A stretch of DNA of 64,000 nt from Chitinophagaceae bacterium (GCA_014379345.1 JACMLY010000097.1:1-64000), one strand, 5' to 3'. Positions 1 to 9,700 are shown, numbered from the stretch's first letter. Made by a program: numbers and translations. The notes: a model not told the origin generated them from the letters alone.

Positions 1-248
1 AATTCGGCAAGTTGCATCTTTAGTTTGTATTCTTTTCTATAAGATGTTGCTGCCGTTCCAAGAATAAAAAATGTAGTAAGCATTAACAGGGCAGGAAGTC
101 CTGCTCCAACGTGGATCAACAGTGCAGAGATCACTCCCGTCACCGCAGCGGCAAGCGTCAGCTTGCCGGTTGTATACGCGAACGTTCCGCCCGCCACAAG
201 CAGAATGATGATGAACCAGATCGAATGGATAAACGACAATATCTCCAT
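1..248 (-). CDS. DUF92 family membrane protein, N-terminal part (cut by window edge)
   Basis: The reverse strand reads a hydrophobic N-terminus followed by the pattern GKLTLAAAVTGV, then a glycine-rich helix (HVGAGLPALLML) and FFILGTAATSYRKEYK. This layout is what I know from DUF92 (TIGR00297-type) integral membrane proteins, some of which are phytol/farnesyl-phosphate kinase relatives in plants; the bacterial function is unsettled. Two or three membrane segments are visible; the rest lies left of the window. I chose the ATG at 246-248. The frame stays open upstream and reads AGGFLTFSPEYFLTL before a stop, so a GTG at 294-296 is a serious alternative start. Family call is fairly sure, start is not. 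Confidence 0.6.
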   Translation of the reverse strand, partial: MEILSFIHSIWFIIILLVAGGTFAYTTGKLTLAAAVTGVISALLIHVGAGLPALLMLTTFFILGTAATSYRKEYKLKMQLAE

Positions 249-502
249 TAGCGTTAAAAAGTATTCAGGGCTGAATGTAAGAAATCCGCCTGCCACTTTT
301 CACAAATGTCTCTCAAAATAGAACGACAATTTTACCTGCCCCTCCGTGCACCTTCCGTTTCCTCCCTTGTCAGATCTTCCGTGTTAGAAGACGCTCTTGT
401 ATTCGGAGACCAATCTGACCATAAGAGAAAACGAAGGAGAGCTAAGATCTTCTTTCAACACGAACGGGAACTTTTGTTAACTTTCTTCTCTAAATTTTCA
501 GT

Positions 503-1483
503 ATGAAAACAGGGTTTGCCATATTGCCAGCATGGTTTTTTGTGTTAGTCTCCTTGCAGGCATTTCAGGAAGATATTAATTACGTTCATGCGTATACAAT
601 ACGTGTCCTTAGGGCCGGTCACGATCATACCGACACAACCATTCAGCCGAAGGATACCATGAACATTATTGCTCCTGGTGCTACCCTGCAATTGGTATCC
701 AGTCAGTTTGGTTTCACCGAAGGACCAGCCGCCAATAAAAAGGGGGATGTGTATTTTACCGATCAACCGAACGATAGAATATGGAAATATAGCACGAAAG
801 GAAAGCTGTCTGTTTTTTTAGACAAGGCGGGTCGTTCAAATGGATTGTATTTCGACAAAAAAGGGAACTTAATTTCCTGTGCTGATGAAAAGAACCAACT
901 GTGGTCTATCAATACTAAGGGAAAAATAACTGTTTTGCTGACCGGCTTCGGCGGTCAGATCTTCAATGGACCAAATGATCTGTGGGTTCATCCTAAGGGA
1001 CAGATCTATTTTACCGATCCGTATTATCAACGTGATTATTGGGAAAGGAAGTCGCCCGATATAAAGGGGGAAAAATTATTTTATTTGCCTGCCGGCAAAA
1101 ATGAGGCAGTAGTAGCGGACGAAAACCTGCTAAAGCCTAATGGGATTATTGGTACCTCCGATGGCGGTTATTTATATGTAGCGGATATCAAAGACAGCAA
1201 AACCTATCGTTACAATATCAGCGCAAATGGCAGTTTAACAGGCCGACAGCTTTTTGTTGAGCAGGGTTCCGACGGAATGGCCATCGATAAGCAGGGAAAT
1301 ATATACCTTACCGGAAAAGGAGTAACGGTGTACAATGCCATAGGCAAAAAGATCGCCCAGATCGACGTGCCGGCTAAATGGACGGCTAATGTTTGCTTCG
1401 GGGGAGCACAAAAAAATATATTGTTTATCACCGCCTCTGAATCTCTATACACGTTACAAATGCAGGTGCAAGGCGCCGAATGA
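503..1483 (+). CDS. SMP-30/gluconolactonase-like beta-propeller protein
   Basis: Predicted secreted or periplasmic six-bladed propeller of the SMP-30/gluconolactonase/LRE family, which hydrolyses sugar lactones with a divalent metal. Residues 72-75 read TEGP, the usual first metal-ligand Glu of the family; NGPNDL (155-160) carries the usual Asn and Asp, and a later SDGMAID holds the last Asp. Repeats of the G-x-I/V-Y-F-T-D type mark the blades. The first 20 or so residues are hydrophobic and could be a signal peptide; an internal ATG at 659 (MNIIAPGAT) is an alternative start that would remove it. It stands alone, followed by a hairpin repeat. The lactone substrate cannot be read from sequence. 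Confidence 0.8.
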   Translation: MKTGFAILPAWFFVLVSLQAFQEDINYVHAYTIRVLRAGHDHTDTTIQPKDTMNIIAPGATLQLVSSQFGFTEGPAANKKGDVYFTDQPNDRIWKYSTKGKLSVFLDKAGRSNGLYFDKKGNLISCADEKNQLWSINTKGKITVLLTGFGGQIFNGPNDLWVHPKGQIYFTDPYYQRDYWERKSPDIKGEKLFYLPAGKNEAVVADENLLKPNGIIGTSDGGYLYVADIKDSKTYRYNISANGSLTGRQLFVEQGSDGMAIDKQGNIYLTGKGVTVYNAIGKKIAQIDVPAKWTANVCFGGAQKNILFITASESLYTLQMQVQGAE

Positions 1484-1486
1484 ATT

Positions 1487-1613
1487 CCTCTCACGCCTCT
1501 GTGTCTTACCTCCTGTTCCTCTGTAGTAAAATTTGGTGCTGCACCCATAGACTCTTTCGAGGCCAGGAGTTTTTACAACAGAGGAGCAGGAGGTAAGGCA
1601 CAGGTAAAGGAGG
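1487..1613. repeat. Hairpin repeat, family A copy 1 (left of GxxExxY remnant)
   Basis: Large imperfect inverted repeat. Left arm about 1495-1531, right arm about 1571-1604; both share TTACCTCCTG and a core end of GTAAAA/TTTTAC. Roughly 30 of 34 arm positions pair. The loop is about 40 nt. The same arm wording (CTGTGCCTTACCTC) recurs at 2064-2185, 3256-3318 and 34921-35022. It begins a few bases after the stop of the SMP-30 gene, so it may also act as an RNA hairpin at the transcript end. Confidence 0.75.
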
Positions 1614-1681
1614 AGACACGTTAAATGATGGTGAAAACAACTGGGAAATTTTTACGGCATGTGGTAGATTGAAGAAAATAA

Positions 1682-2061
1682 TTGCAACTACATCCAATCA
1701 ATGAAATCACATCTTCTATTCTGAAATGTGCTTTTACAGTTCATACAGGATTAGGGCCAGGGTTACTGGAATCTTCATACGAGGAGTGTTTGAACTATGA
1801 GATGAATGAAGCAGGTCTTTTAGTAGAGCGTCAACTTGCACTTCCTTGATCTACAAGACCGTCAAACTGGATATAGGTTTTCGTGTCGATGTCAGGATTG
1901 AACAAAAAATAGTCGTTGAGATCAAGGCATGCGAAAGCCTCAATGACATTCACACTGCCCAGGTGCTCACCTATCTCAGGCTTTCCAACTGCGCGATTGG
2001 ATTATTGATCAATTTCAACACTCTTCACCTTAAGCAGGGAATCAAACGCTTAATTTTATAA
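1682..2061 (+). pseudogene. GxxExxY family protein gene, frameshifted
   Basis: The first frame (1682-1849) reads INEITSSILKCAF, then GLGPGLLESSYEECLNYEM, carrying the signature G-x-x-E-x-x-Y of the GxxExxY family (TIGR04256, PD-(D/E)XK-like fold, function unknown), and ends LALP-stop. The second frame (from the TTG at 1846) continues exactly where the family continues: IYKTVKLDIGFRVDV, VVEIKA, HTAQVLTYLRLSNC and LLINFN. Adding one T near 1846 would join the frames as LALPLIYK, so this is a one-base loss at a short T run. No ATG is in frame at the 5' end; TTG at 1682 directly follows a stop. The nuclease-like residues (D in RVDV, E-x-K in VEIKA) are intact. It sits between two family A hairpin repeats. 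A sequencing error is possible. Confidence 0.8.
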
Positions 2062-2063
2062 CT

Positions 2064-2185
2064 GTGCACCTCTACGCCTTCCCTGAGTTACCCCCGTGGA
2101 AAAAAAACTTTTGCATTTGAAGAATGCCTTATGTTTAAGACCAAAGTAACCGCAGAGGCAAAGCAGGTAATGCACAGAGGCGCAC
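2064..2185. repeat. Hairpin repeat, family A copy 2 (right of GxxExxY remnant)
   Basis: Imperfect inverted repeat with arms near 2064-2099 and 2148-2185 (outer ends GTGCACCTCT and CAGAGGCGCAC). It starts three bases after the GxxExxY stop codon. Its loop, read on the minus strand, contains ACTTTGGTCTTAA then ATAAGGCATTCTTC, which is almost identical to the loop of the copy at 34921-35022. Shared loops mean common descent, not chance palindromes. Confidence 0.75.
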
Positions 2186-2238
2186 GGTTTCGGCTGCCGC
2201 AATCTCCCCTTCAAATTGACGTATTCACGTCCATCGTT

Positions 2239-2261
2239 GTTGAGTATTCAACGTAAGTTTG
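2239..2261 (+). promoter_or_regulatory. Candidate promoter for the alpha/beta hydrolase gene
   Basis: TAAGTTTG at 2254-2261 matches the Bacteroidota -7 box TAnnTTTG and lies 22 nt before the ATG at 2284. The inverted repeat GTTGA-N4-TCAAC (2239-2252) sits directly upstream and could be an operator. No good -33 TTTG is seen at the usual spacing, so this is tentative. Confidence 0.35.
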
Positions 2262-2283
2262 CTTTGTTTAAAACGGAAATTGT

Positions 2284-3111
2284 ATGCGTTGCAGATACAT
2301 TATACTTATACTTTCGTTGATAATCTGTTTACAAATGAACGCACAGCAAGGTAGTTATGCAGCGGTGAACGGCTTAAAGATGTATTATGAAATTCACGGT
2401 ACAGGCCGTCCGCTGGTATTGATACATGGCGGGGGATCTACTATAACGTCCACGTTTGAACGCATTATACCGGAGCTGGCTAAAACCCACCGGGTGATCG
2501 CCGTAGAGATGCAGGCTCACGGTCGTACAAAGGATATCGACCGTCCATTGAGCTTTGAACAGGATGCCGACGATGTGGCTGCCCTGCTTAAGCAACTCAA
2601 TATTTCGAAAGCGGATTTTATGGGATTCAGCAACGGCGGCACCACCTCCCTGCAAATCGCTATCCGGCATCCGCAACTAGTGAACAAACTGGTGCTTGCA
2701 TCTGCCATTTACAGGCGGGATGGTATGCAGCCGGGCTTTTTTGAAGGGATGCAGCAGGCTACGCTGTCGAGCATGCCACAGCCGCTGAAGGAAGCCTTCC
2801 TGAAAGTAAACCCCGATCCAATAGGATTGCAGGCTATGTTCGAGCGTGACGTAGCCAGAATGATAGGGTTTAAAGATATTAGCGATGCCGACATTAAGAC
2901 CATACAGGCGCCAACGCTGGTTATTAATGCCGATGCCGAAGTGGTGCGTGCGGAACATGCGTTTTCATTATCACGCCTGTTGGCGCATGCACGACTGGCC
3001 ATTCTGCCTGGTGGTCATGGTGAGTACATCGGTGAGGCCGGTGCAGCAGACAAGAACAGTAAATTGCCAGCTCTTGTGATAGCTTTGATAGACATATTTC
3101 TCAAAGAATAA
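2284..3111 (+). CDS. Secreted alpha/beta hydrolase
   Basis: 275 residues, typical length for an alpha/beta-hydrolase-fold enzyme. The N-terminus is a clear signal peptide ending near MNAQQ (about residue 21), so it acts outside the cytoplasm. The oxyanion-hole motif LIHGGG is at 46-51, the nucleophile elbow GFSNG places the catalytic serine at 116, a later NADAEVV gives a plausible Asp, and LPGGHGEY gives the catalytic His. These are the hallmarks of esterases and peptidases of the PF00561/PF12697 group. The substrate is unknown. It is monocistronic between two family A repeats, with a candidate promoter just upstream. Confidence 0.85.
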   Translation: MRCRYIILILSLIICLQMNAQQGSYAAVNGLKMYYEIHGTGRPLVLIHGGGSTITSTFERIIPELAKTHRVIAVEMQAHGRTKDIDRPLSFEQDADDVAALLKQLNISKADFMGFSNGGTTSLQIAIRHPQLVNKLVLASAIYRRDGMQPGFFEGMQQATLSSMPQPLKEAFLKVNPDPIGLQAMFERDVARMIGFKDISDADIKTIQAPTLVINADAEVVRAEHAFSLSRLLAHARLAILPGGHGEYIGEAGAADKNSKLPALVIALIDIFLKE

Positions 3112-3255
3112 ATATCGTCACCTACAAAGGATCTTTAAATGCAGCGTTTTTTTTTGCGACATTGAGAAGGAAAATCGCAGCATGCCTGCGCTCCTGTGTT
3201 CTATTGAGCGAACAATAATAGTTCCTCTTATGTACCAAAAGTATGCTTGATATCA

Positions 3256-3318
3256 CCCTCCTTTACCTTTGTGCCTAACCTCTGTTACCTCTGCGGTTAA
3301 ATAATGTTAAACCGTGAG
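3256..3318. repeat. Truncated hairpin repeat, family A copy 3
   Basis: The left arm (CCTCCTTTACC, then TGTGCCTAACCTCTG and CTCTGCGGTTAA) matches the arms of family A at 1487 and 2064. The right arm is only about 15-18 nt long (TTAAACCGTGAG) and then diverges, so this looks like a copy that has lost its right half. It is the only recognisable element in the gap between the hydrolase and the next lipoprotein gene. Confidence 0.55.
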
Positions 3319-3392
3319 ACGCTCTTCCAAATATCAGTATAGTTTTGTAGATTTATTGACTAGGCATTTATCATTCTTAACGACCAACTCCT

Positions 3393-4514
3393 ATGGAAGA
3401 CACAAAGCTTCTTGCACTTTTCATTATTTCATCAATTATTCTTTTATCATGTAGTAAACCTCAGGATGGAACAGGTGGCACATCGACTTGTGATGTTGTT
3501 CAAATAACCCGTAATCCCAGTCCTCCTGTTTTATGGTCTCCCGACAAATCAAAGTATTTGGTGAACAAGCAGGATGCTGACGGCGTTTTTCAAATTTATC
3601 TGGGAACTTCAGGTAATACAACTCTCACCTGCATTTCTTTGGATTATCCCTGGAGCTTGCTAAGGCCATGGAAAAAAAGAAATAAGATGCAGGTACAATG
3701 GCATGAAACGGGAAATTATATTATCTGTGCAGTTGAAAAAGAATATTATAACGAATTATTATATACACCCTATTCAATACTGTTAGGTTGGTTACAAAGC
3801 GGACTATGGATGGATATCTGGGCGGTAACACCCGATGGAACCAAATGGTATAATCTTGCCACTACCGAAGGAGGTTTTACCGGTCCAGCATTTACCCCCG
3901 ATGGTACTAAAGCTGCCTGGGCGGAAGCATTGAGCAACAGCAACCTGGCGGTGGATGTGTTCGGAAAATGGAGACTGCAGCTTTCATCGTTTGTCGTTAA
4001 CAATGGAACGCCATCATTTGCGGCGACCACTAATATCAATCCACCAGGCGCCCGCTGGATAGAACCGGGTAATTTTTCAAATGACGGTCATTCTCTTTTA
4101 ATAAGCTCCGACATCGGCCTGACTAACGCCGAAGGGCAGGATCAGTATCTCCTGGATATCAATACCGGAAAGGTTACCAATCTTACTAATAGTCCCATGA
4201 TCTGGGATGAACACGGTATCTTTTCGCCTGATGGAAAGAAAATTCTTTTTATGAGTTCCTATCCCTACAGAGCCGACACAAGTTCTTATCATACGTTCAC
4301 CATCAAAGCCGAATTCATGTTGATGAATACCGATGGTTCCGGATTGCAGCAATTGACCCATTTTCGTACACCCGGCTATCCGGAATCTTCAGCCGGTATT
4401 GCAGCAACGGGCTTTTGGTCTCCTGACGGATCGATTGTTTATGCGCAAAGCCTCATATTCCCTGATTATGAAAACTGGATCATAAAATTTTATGGGGGTT
4501 GCGGCAAACAATAA
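3393..4514 (+). CDS. TolB/PD40-type beta-propeller lipoprotein
   Basis: 373 residues with a lipoprotein signal: a hydrophobic stretch ends in LLSC (Cys about residue 20). The body holds repeated blades of the PD40/TolB kind: FTPDGTKAAWAEAL, FSNDGHSLLISSD, FSPDGKKILFMSS and WSPDGSIVYAQS. Such proteins are usually surface or periplasmic binding scaffolds; no enzyme motif is visible. The C-terminus (KFYGGCGKQ) is short after the last blade and overlaps the start of a DoxX remnant, so the gene may have been cut by a deletion; a propeller normally closes with further strands. The start is the first ATG in frame. Confidence 0.75.
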   Translation: MEDTKLLALFIISSIILLSCSKPQDGTGGTSTCDVVQITRNPSPPVLWSPDKSKYLVNKQDADGVFQIYLGTSGNTTLTCISLDYPWSLLRPWKKRNKMQVQWHETGNYIICAVEKEYYNELLYTPYSILLGWLQSGLWMDIWAVTPDGTKWYNLATTEGGFTGPAFTPDGTKAAWAEALSNSNLAVDVFGKWRLQLSSFVVNNGTPSFAATTNINPPGARWIEPGNFSNDGHSLLISSDIGLTNAEGQDQYLLDINTGKVTNLTNSPMIWDEHGIFSPDGKKILFMSSYPYRADTSSYHTFTIKAEFMLMNTDGSGLQQLTHFRTPGYPESSAGIAATGFWSPDGSIVYAQSLIFPDYENWIIKFYGGCGKQ

Positions 4515-4687
4515 AACTCCTCGGTAGTGAACTCGAATTTCCAGCTCCATTAGTTATGGCATTTCTTGCGAAGGGAGCAGAATTTTTATGCGGTATCCTT
4601 CTCTGTGCAGAATTATTTACAAAGATTTCATCCTTGATGATAGCCATTGATTGGCTGATCTTTAAAAATAACGGTGAATCTATTTAG
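4499..4687 (+). pseudogene. DoxX family protein remnant
   Basis: A 62-codon stretch in another frame overlaps the end of the propeller gene by 16 nt and reads LLGSELEFPAPLVMAFLAK, then GAEFLCGILLCAELFTKIS and SLMIAI. This is the middle of a DoxX/DoxD-like membrane protein (second and third membrane segments). The N-terminal segment, usual start and C-terminal segment are missing; the frame opens right after an in-frame stop. I read it as what remains after a deletion that fused the 3' end of the propeller gene to an interior part of doxX. Confidence 0.55.
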
Positions 4688-4792
4688 CGCTTAGTTCAGG
4701 CAATATGCAGGGTCACCTTGCAAGATCTTTGCGATACTTGGCGGGAGGCGATATTTGACCGATGGAAAGAGCGATGTGTTGTGCAAAGTTTG

Positions 4793-5368
4793 TCAGCGGA
4801 CAAATCCCAGAGAACCTTTATTTTCTCTTCCTAATAACTGATTCTTAAAATTTTCATATTCCTCATCAGTGATTGTGTCCCGATCCCTCAAATAATGGAG
4901 GTTACTTAATTGTCCTTCGAGTGGAAGAGCTTTATCAATTTTGCCATACTTATTTAATAAAAAGGAGTTTGATGCTTCAATTACTTTGTTGGAGAAATCC
5001 AACACTTCCTGTTTGTTTCGACTATTAAAAAATAATTCAATTTTATCTCCATCGTACGTTGGAATTGTGATCGTTTTCTGTCTTGTAGTTAGAGCTAACC
5101 CAAGGAAAATAACCGCACCGAGAAGCAATGTGATTGACAGCTCTACATTTGAGCCTATCTGTAATAAAAGACCTATAACGAATAGAAAAAAAGAAAGTAC
5201 AAGAAAGTTATTATTTGTAATTGTTTGAACTTTTTTTTTGTTGTGTATGTGCTCAAATGAAACCTCGTATTCAACCGAATCCAACGGTGTTTTTTTCTCA
5301 ATTTTCAAGCTCGTTCGCAAGATGTCGAACTTCTGGGTTTTTAGAAATCTTCGATTGTGCAGTTTCAT
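4793..5368 (-). CDS. Membrane protein with C-terminal SHOCT-like segment
   Basis: 191 residues. Residues about 75-115 hold two membrane segments (FLVLSFFLFVIGLLLQIG and a second one ending LGLALTT). The N-terminal part is soluble and charged. The C-terminus reads LHYLRDRDTITDEEYENFK, close to the SHOCT short C-terminal domain (usual form L-x-x-L-x-x-G-x-I-T-x-E-E-F). The middle segment TITIPTYDGDKIELFF resembles the strands of bacterial PH-like domains. Function unknown. It is low in G+C compared with its neighbours, as is the next small gene, so the two may have arrived together. Confidence 0.6.
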   Translation of the reverse strand: MKLHNRRFLKTQKFDILRTSLKIEKKTPLDSVEYEVSFEHIHNKKKVQTITNNNFLVLSFFLFVIGLLLQIGSNVELSITLLLGAVIFLGLALTTRQKTITIPTYDGDKIELFFNSRNKQEVLDFSNKVIEASNSFLLNKYGKIDKALPLEGQLSNLHYLRDRDTITDEEYENFKNQLLGRENKGSLGFVR

Positions 5369-5542
5369 ATAAGGACGGTTTCAATGATTTGGCTCAGCGC
5401 ACAAATATACGCAGCTAATCAAATAAAAGTTTATAGTATTGAGTCTATTTATAAACTGGTTACTTTCCTATTTTCAATTTTAGCAACCACTCTTTCTTCA
5501 ATGGTAAATGCGATATTTTTAAAATATTAACGTAGAGTTGGA

Positions 5543-5809
5543 TCAGTAATCCAGCTTAGCAGCAATAGTGTTTTGTAAAATGGGTGAAGTCGGTTCGGTG
5601 TTATCACCATAACTACTAATGCAATAAAGGAGAATTGAAACAAGGATGAGTAATAAAAAAATATTTGCTGTGAGTGGAATTTTCTTGTCTTTATATTTAT
5701 CAGGAATGCCACTGCCCCCAAGCAAAAGTATTGCAATAAAAAGATTTATCATGCTTAACCCCAGGTTGATGGTGTTCCAGATCTGTCTGATTTTTCGCTG
5801 CATAGGCAT
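5543..5809 (-). CDS. Small two-helix membrane protein, unknown function
   Basis: 88 residues: a basic N-terminus (PMQRKIRQIWN), a first membrane helix (LSMINLFIAILLLGG), a charged loop (PDKYKDKKIPL) and a second helix (IFLLLILVSILLYCI). No family recognised. I prefer this frame over an overlapping shorter one because the hydrophobic and charged segments alternate as in a real membrane protein. AT-rich, on the same strand as the SHOCT-like gene downstream, 174 nt apart. Confidence 0.45.
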   Translation of the reverse strand: MPMQRKIRQIWNTINLGLSMINLFIAILLLGGSGIPDKYKDKKIPLTANIFLLLILVSILLYCISSYGDNTEPTSPILQNTIAAKLDY

Positions 5810-5882
5810 TGACCTAAAGACATGTAAGATAATTCTGGGTTAAAATACATCATTCTGCCAGCTTGGGTAGCCATTAAATTGC

Positions 5883-6398
5883 TTAGCATTTGTTAATTCT
5901 CAAAAATTCATCAATTCTTTTCTTTTGCCTTTTATGATGCCGTAAATGCATTTCCGCAAACTGGAACCATTCCCTGGCACTAAAATAATTTAATCCAGGG
6001 TGTTTTGTTTTGCCGTTGAACTGGCTTTCTGAAATCAATCGGCCGACATTGTTGATTTCCGTTTTTAGAGTCAGTAAACAATTCATGAGCTGCTCCTTAT
6101 TTTCAGGCTGTAAGGTATCTGCATTTGACGGCGGTCCTTCCAGTGCTTCATCCGGGAAATCATTATTTAGAAACATCGCTTTGGCAGCAGGCAGTGATTG
6201 TTCGAGTGAATGATCGTTGGTAGATACACAAATTTTTATTTGTCCAATAAACCAATCTGTATTTTCGATAAGATGCATGTACACCTGTCCAACAGACCAA
6301 CTGGTTGAAGTTGGTTTAGCACACAACTGCGTAAAGTCGTATTGTTCTAACTCTTTTATCCAGAAATCTATTGTATGGTTGAATTTATCAATTAACAT
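5883..6398 (-). CDS. DinB superfamily protein
   Basis: 171 residues of the DinB/YfiT four-helix-bundle superfamily, which binds a divalent metal through three histidines and includes thiol transferases. The visible ligands are His in VGQVYMHLIENTDW (about residue 42) and a His pair in AEMHLRHHKRQKKRID near the C-terminus. W at the end of the first motif is typical of the family. There is no signal peptide, so it is cytosolic. A second, unrelated-looking DinB gene is at 56202. Substrate unknown. Confidence 0.75.
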   Translation of the reverse strand: MLIDKFNHTIDFWIKELEQYDFTQLCAKPTSTSWSVGQVYMHLIENTDWFIGQIKICVSTNDHSLEQSLPAAKAMFLNNDFPDEALEGPPSNADTLQPENKEQLMNCLLTLKTEINNVGRLISESQFNGKTKHPGLNYFSAREWFQFAEMHLRHHKRQKKRIDEFLRINKC

Positions 6399-6719
6399 AC
6401 CGAAAAAGATTTTTGCCGAATATCATGGTATTTTAATAATAGTTTAAAAAACAATGAACAATTTCTTGGTCTGGATAAAAGTAGAGTTCAGGTTTCTTAT
6501 AGCAATTAAACTGCCATTCATTTAAATCGCTCATACTAACAGTGTATTCGATTTTTGCTTCTTAAAAACTGTACGAAATCGGACAGTTGACGTTCGAAAA
6601 TATCTTCTCCGGGCAATCTCCTTGCCCTCTGTGGGTAAATGCTGTTGCAGCTTATGAATCTAATAAGGCGATAATTTTTAACCCCGAATTGAAGGAGATA
6701 AAGGGCACTGGAGAGGTAT
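6399..6719. other. Gene-free stretch downstream of dnaE2
   Basis: About 320 nt between the DinB gene start and the dnaE2 stop. I see no convincing reading frame, hairpin repeat or RNA gene here; the only long frame runs back into dnaE2 out of phase. It must hold the DinB promoter, which I could not pinpoint. Confidence 0.4.
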
Positions 6720-9700
6720 TTATTTAAAATTTCTAGCGTCGGGGAAGATCTTTTCCTGGGCATGCTCGCGTAATTGCGTTTTTTTATTCTGTGCTGGCGG
6801 GATTGTTTTTTCATCAGGACGGGCTAATGTTAATACAGGAAGGTTTTCATTCCCGGAGGGCGTAAGATGCCGCAATAATTTTGAAAAATCGTAACAGCGA
6901 GTGACAATCACATGAATCACTTCGCCTTCACGCTGCAATTTTCCTTCTACCATGATCAGCCGCGATTGTAAAATCTCTTTTCTGTACTTGTCGAACAAAT
7001 TTTTAAAAATGACCAGGTTCGCATACCCGCTTTCATCTTCAATGGTCATGAAACAAATCCCGCCTGCTGTTCCGGGTCTTTGTCTTACCAAAACGAGTCC
7101 TGCTACTTTTATGGCATCTCCATCTTTTGCAGTAGACAATTCTATCGTGGAAAGAATGTGCAGTTGATGAAGCTTCTCCCTGACAAAGCTGACTGGATGT
7201 GCTTTTAAAGAAAGGGATGTTGTTGCATAATCATGAACCACATGTTCGGATATTGTCATGACAGGGACTAAGGACTTTTCTTCTGTTTCATCTTCTGGCG
7301 GCTGACCGGAAAAAAGAGCGACATGCCGGTCCTTAATAGATACCTGCCACAACGCCTGGCGCCGGTCGAGACCAATCGATCTGAATGCATCGGCATCGGC
7401 TATTTTCTGCAGAGCTGATTCTGATAGTCCTGCATCACGGAGTTCATTGATACAGGAGTACATTTTTTTTCTGGCAGACAGAAGTACATGAATATCATCC
7501 TCCCGTAAACCTTTCACCTGCCTGAAGCCAAGACGAAGCGCGAAATAATTGCCTGACTTTTCTTCCAGTATATTATCCCAGGTTGAATAATTAATATCCA
7601 CGGACCTTACTTCAACGCCATGCTTTCGCGCATCAATAACGATCTGGGCGGGTTGATAGAAACCCATCGGCATACTATTCAATAATGCACATGCAAATAC
7701 ATCGGGGTAATAACATTTGATCCAGGAGGAAACATATACAAGCAATGCAAAACTGGCGGCATGGCTTTCAGGAAAACCGTAACTCCCAAAGCCTTCGAGT
7801 TGTCTAAAAACACGCCTTGCATATTCAGGAGTGTATCCTCTTCCCGTCATGCCATTAATTAACTTTTCCTCGAATTTTGTGACCAATCCTTTTGCTTTAA
7901 ATGTTGCCATGCTGCGGCGAAGTTCATCTGCTTCGGATGCAGTAAAGCCTGCTGCTACAATGGCGATCTTCATCGCCTGTTCCTGGAACAGCGGAACACC
8001 TAAGGTTCGTCCTAAGATCTCTTTCAATTCAGGAGATGGGTATTCCACCAGTTCTTCACCGTTACGACGGCGAAGGTAGGGGTGTACCATATCACCCTGG
8101 ATGGGTCCTGGTCTTACAATAGCCACTTCGATCACAAGGTCATAAAAAGTACGGGGCTTCAATCGCGGTAACATCGATTGCTGCGCGCGGCTTTCGATCT
8201 GGAAAACACCGATCGTATCTGCATGACAGATCATTTCATAAACTGCCGGCTCGTCTTGTGGTATATTGGCCAGGGTCAGGTCAAGTCCATAATGTTCTTT
8301 TGCTTTATCAAAAGCCTTTCGTATACAAGTGAGCATTCCCAGCGCCAGCACATCTATTTTCAGAAATCCTAATGCATCGATGTCATCCTTATTCCATTCT
8401 ATACAGGTCCTGTCTTCCATACGTGCATTCATGATCGGACACAGTTCAGAAAGTTTGCCGCGGGTGATCACAAAACCTCCTGTATGCTGGCCGAGTTGTC
8501 GGGGAAAGCCCATAAACTCTTTAGTGAGTTGTAAAACCTTTCGAAGATGTATGTCATTCGGATTCATTCCTTGTTCCACGATCCGGTTTCCCTCGAACCA
8601 TTCATCTGTAAATTCCCAGATGGAACCAGAGATGCGGTTGATAGTGTCAACAGATAATCCCATCGCCTTTCCCACATCTCTGACCGCTCCTTTCTGGTGT
8701 TGCTGTGTAACGGTAGCAACAATGGCTGCACGGTCACGACCGTATTTCTGATAGATATATTGCATCACCTCTTCGCGGCGCTCGTGCTCAAAATCAACAT
8801 CTATATCGGGTGGTTCATTGCGTGCAGAAGAAATAAAACGCTCGAACAAAAGGTCGAATTTGGTGGGATTAACAGAAGTAATGCCAAGACAATAACAAAC
8901 AGTAGAATTAGCAGCTGATCCACGGCCCTGGCAAAGGATCTTTTGCTGCCTGGCAAAACGTACAATATCATATACAGTAAGAAAATAGGGAGCGTAGTCC
9001 AGTTCCTCAATAAATGCAAGCTCATGATTGATGGCAGCAATTGTTTTTTCAGGAATGCAATCGCCGAAATGCATTTTAGCGCCTTCCCATGCAAGAAAAG
9101 CAAGCTCTTGCTGCGGGGTACGGCCTTCACTCGTGATCTCTTCAGGATACTGATACTTTAAAGTATCCAGAGAGAACTTGCAGGCTTCGGAAATTTCCTG
9201 TGTACGAATGATTGCATCAGGATAATTTCTGAATAGCCGCTGCATTTCGTCTACTGGTTTCAGGTATCTTTCAGCATTTTGATGCAAACGATATCCTGCA
9301 TTATAGATGGTACATTTTTCACGCACACAGGTTACAATATCCTGCAATTGCCTCCGGCCCTGGTGATGATAATGGACATCATTGGTTGCAACCATAGGTG
9401 TTTGCATTTTTACCGACAACTGTGCCACACGGTACAAATGCTTGTGATCGTCACCCTGGTAACGACGTGATGCTGCGATATAAAGATCGATACCGAAAGC
9501 CTCCCGGTATTCCTTCAAAGAATTTTCAAAAGAAGGAGCGAATTCAAATAGTTCATTCAATGTATCGGGGGGCACCACAATTAATTTCACCCCCTTTGCA
9601 TATTGGTATATATCTTTTTTATATAAATGACATTCTCCTTTCTCCGCTCGAAGGTTTCCTGTAGTGAGTAATAAGCTAATTTGCGACCAGGCATTTCGGT

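Noticed and set aside
306..506. 66-codon plus-strand frame ending at the SMP-30 gene start
   Set aside because: No family feature, odd composition (RKRKRRRAK) and no reason for translation; likely leader sequence.
1487..2185. Insertion sequence with terminal inverted repeats
   Set aside because: Each hairpin is self-paired rather than the two being ends of one element, there is no transposase and no target-site duplication was seen.
6536..6814. 92-codon minus-strand frame across the dnaE2 stop
   Set aside because: Overlaps dnaE2 out of phase; no recognised motif.
8329..8751. 140-codon plus-strand frame inside dnaE2
   Set aside because: Antisense shadow; the polymerase motifs are continuous on the minus strand.
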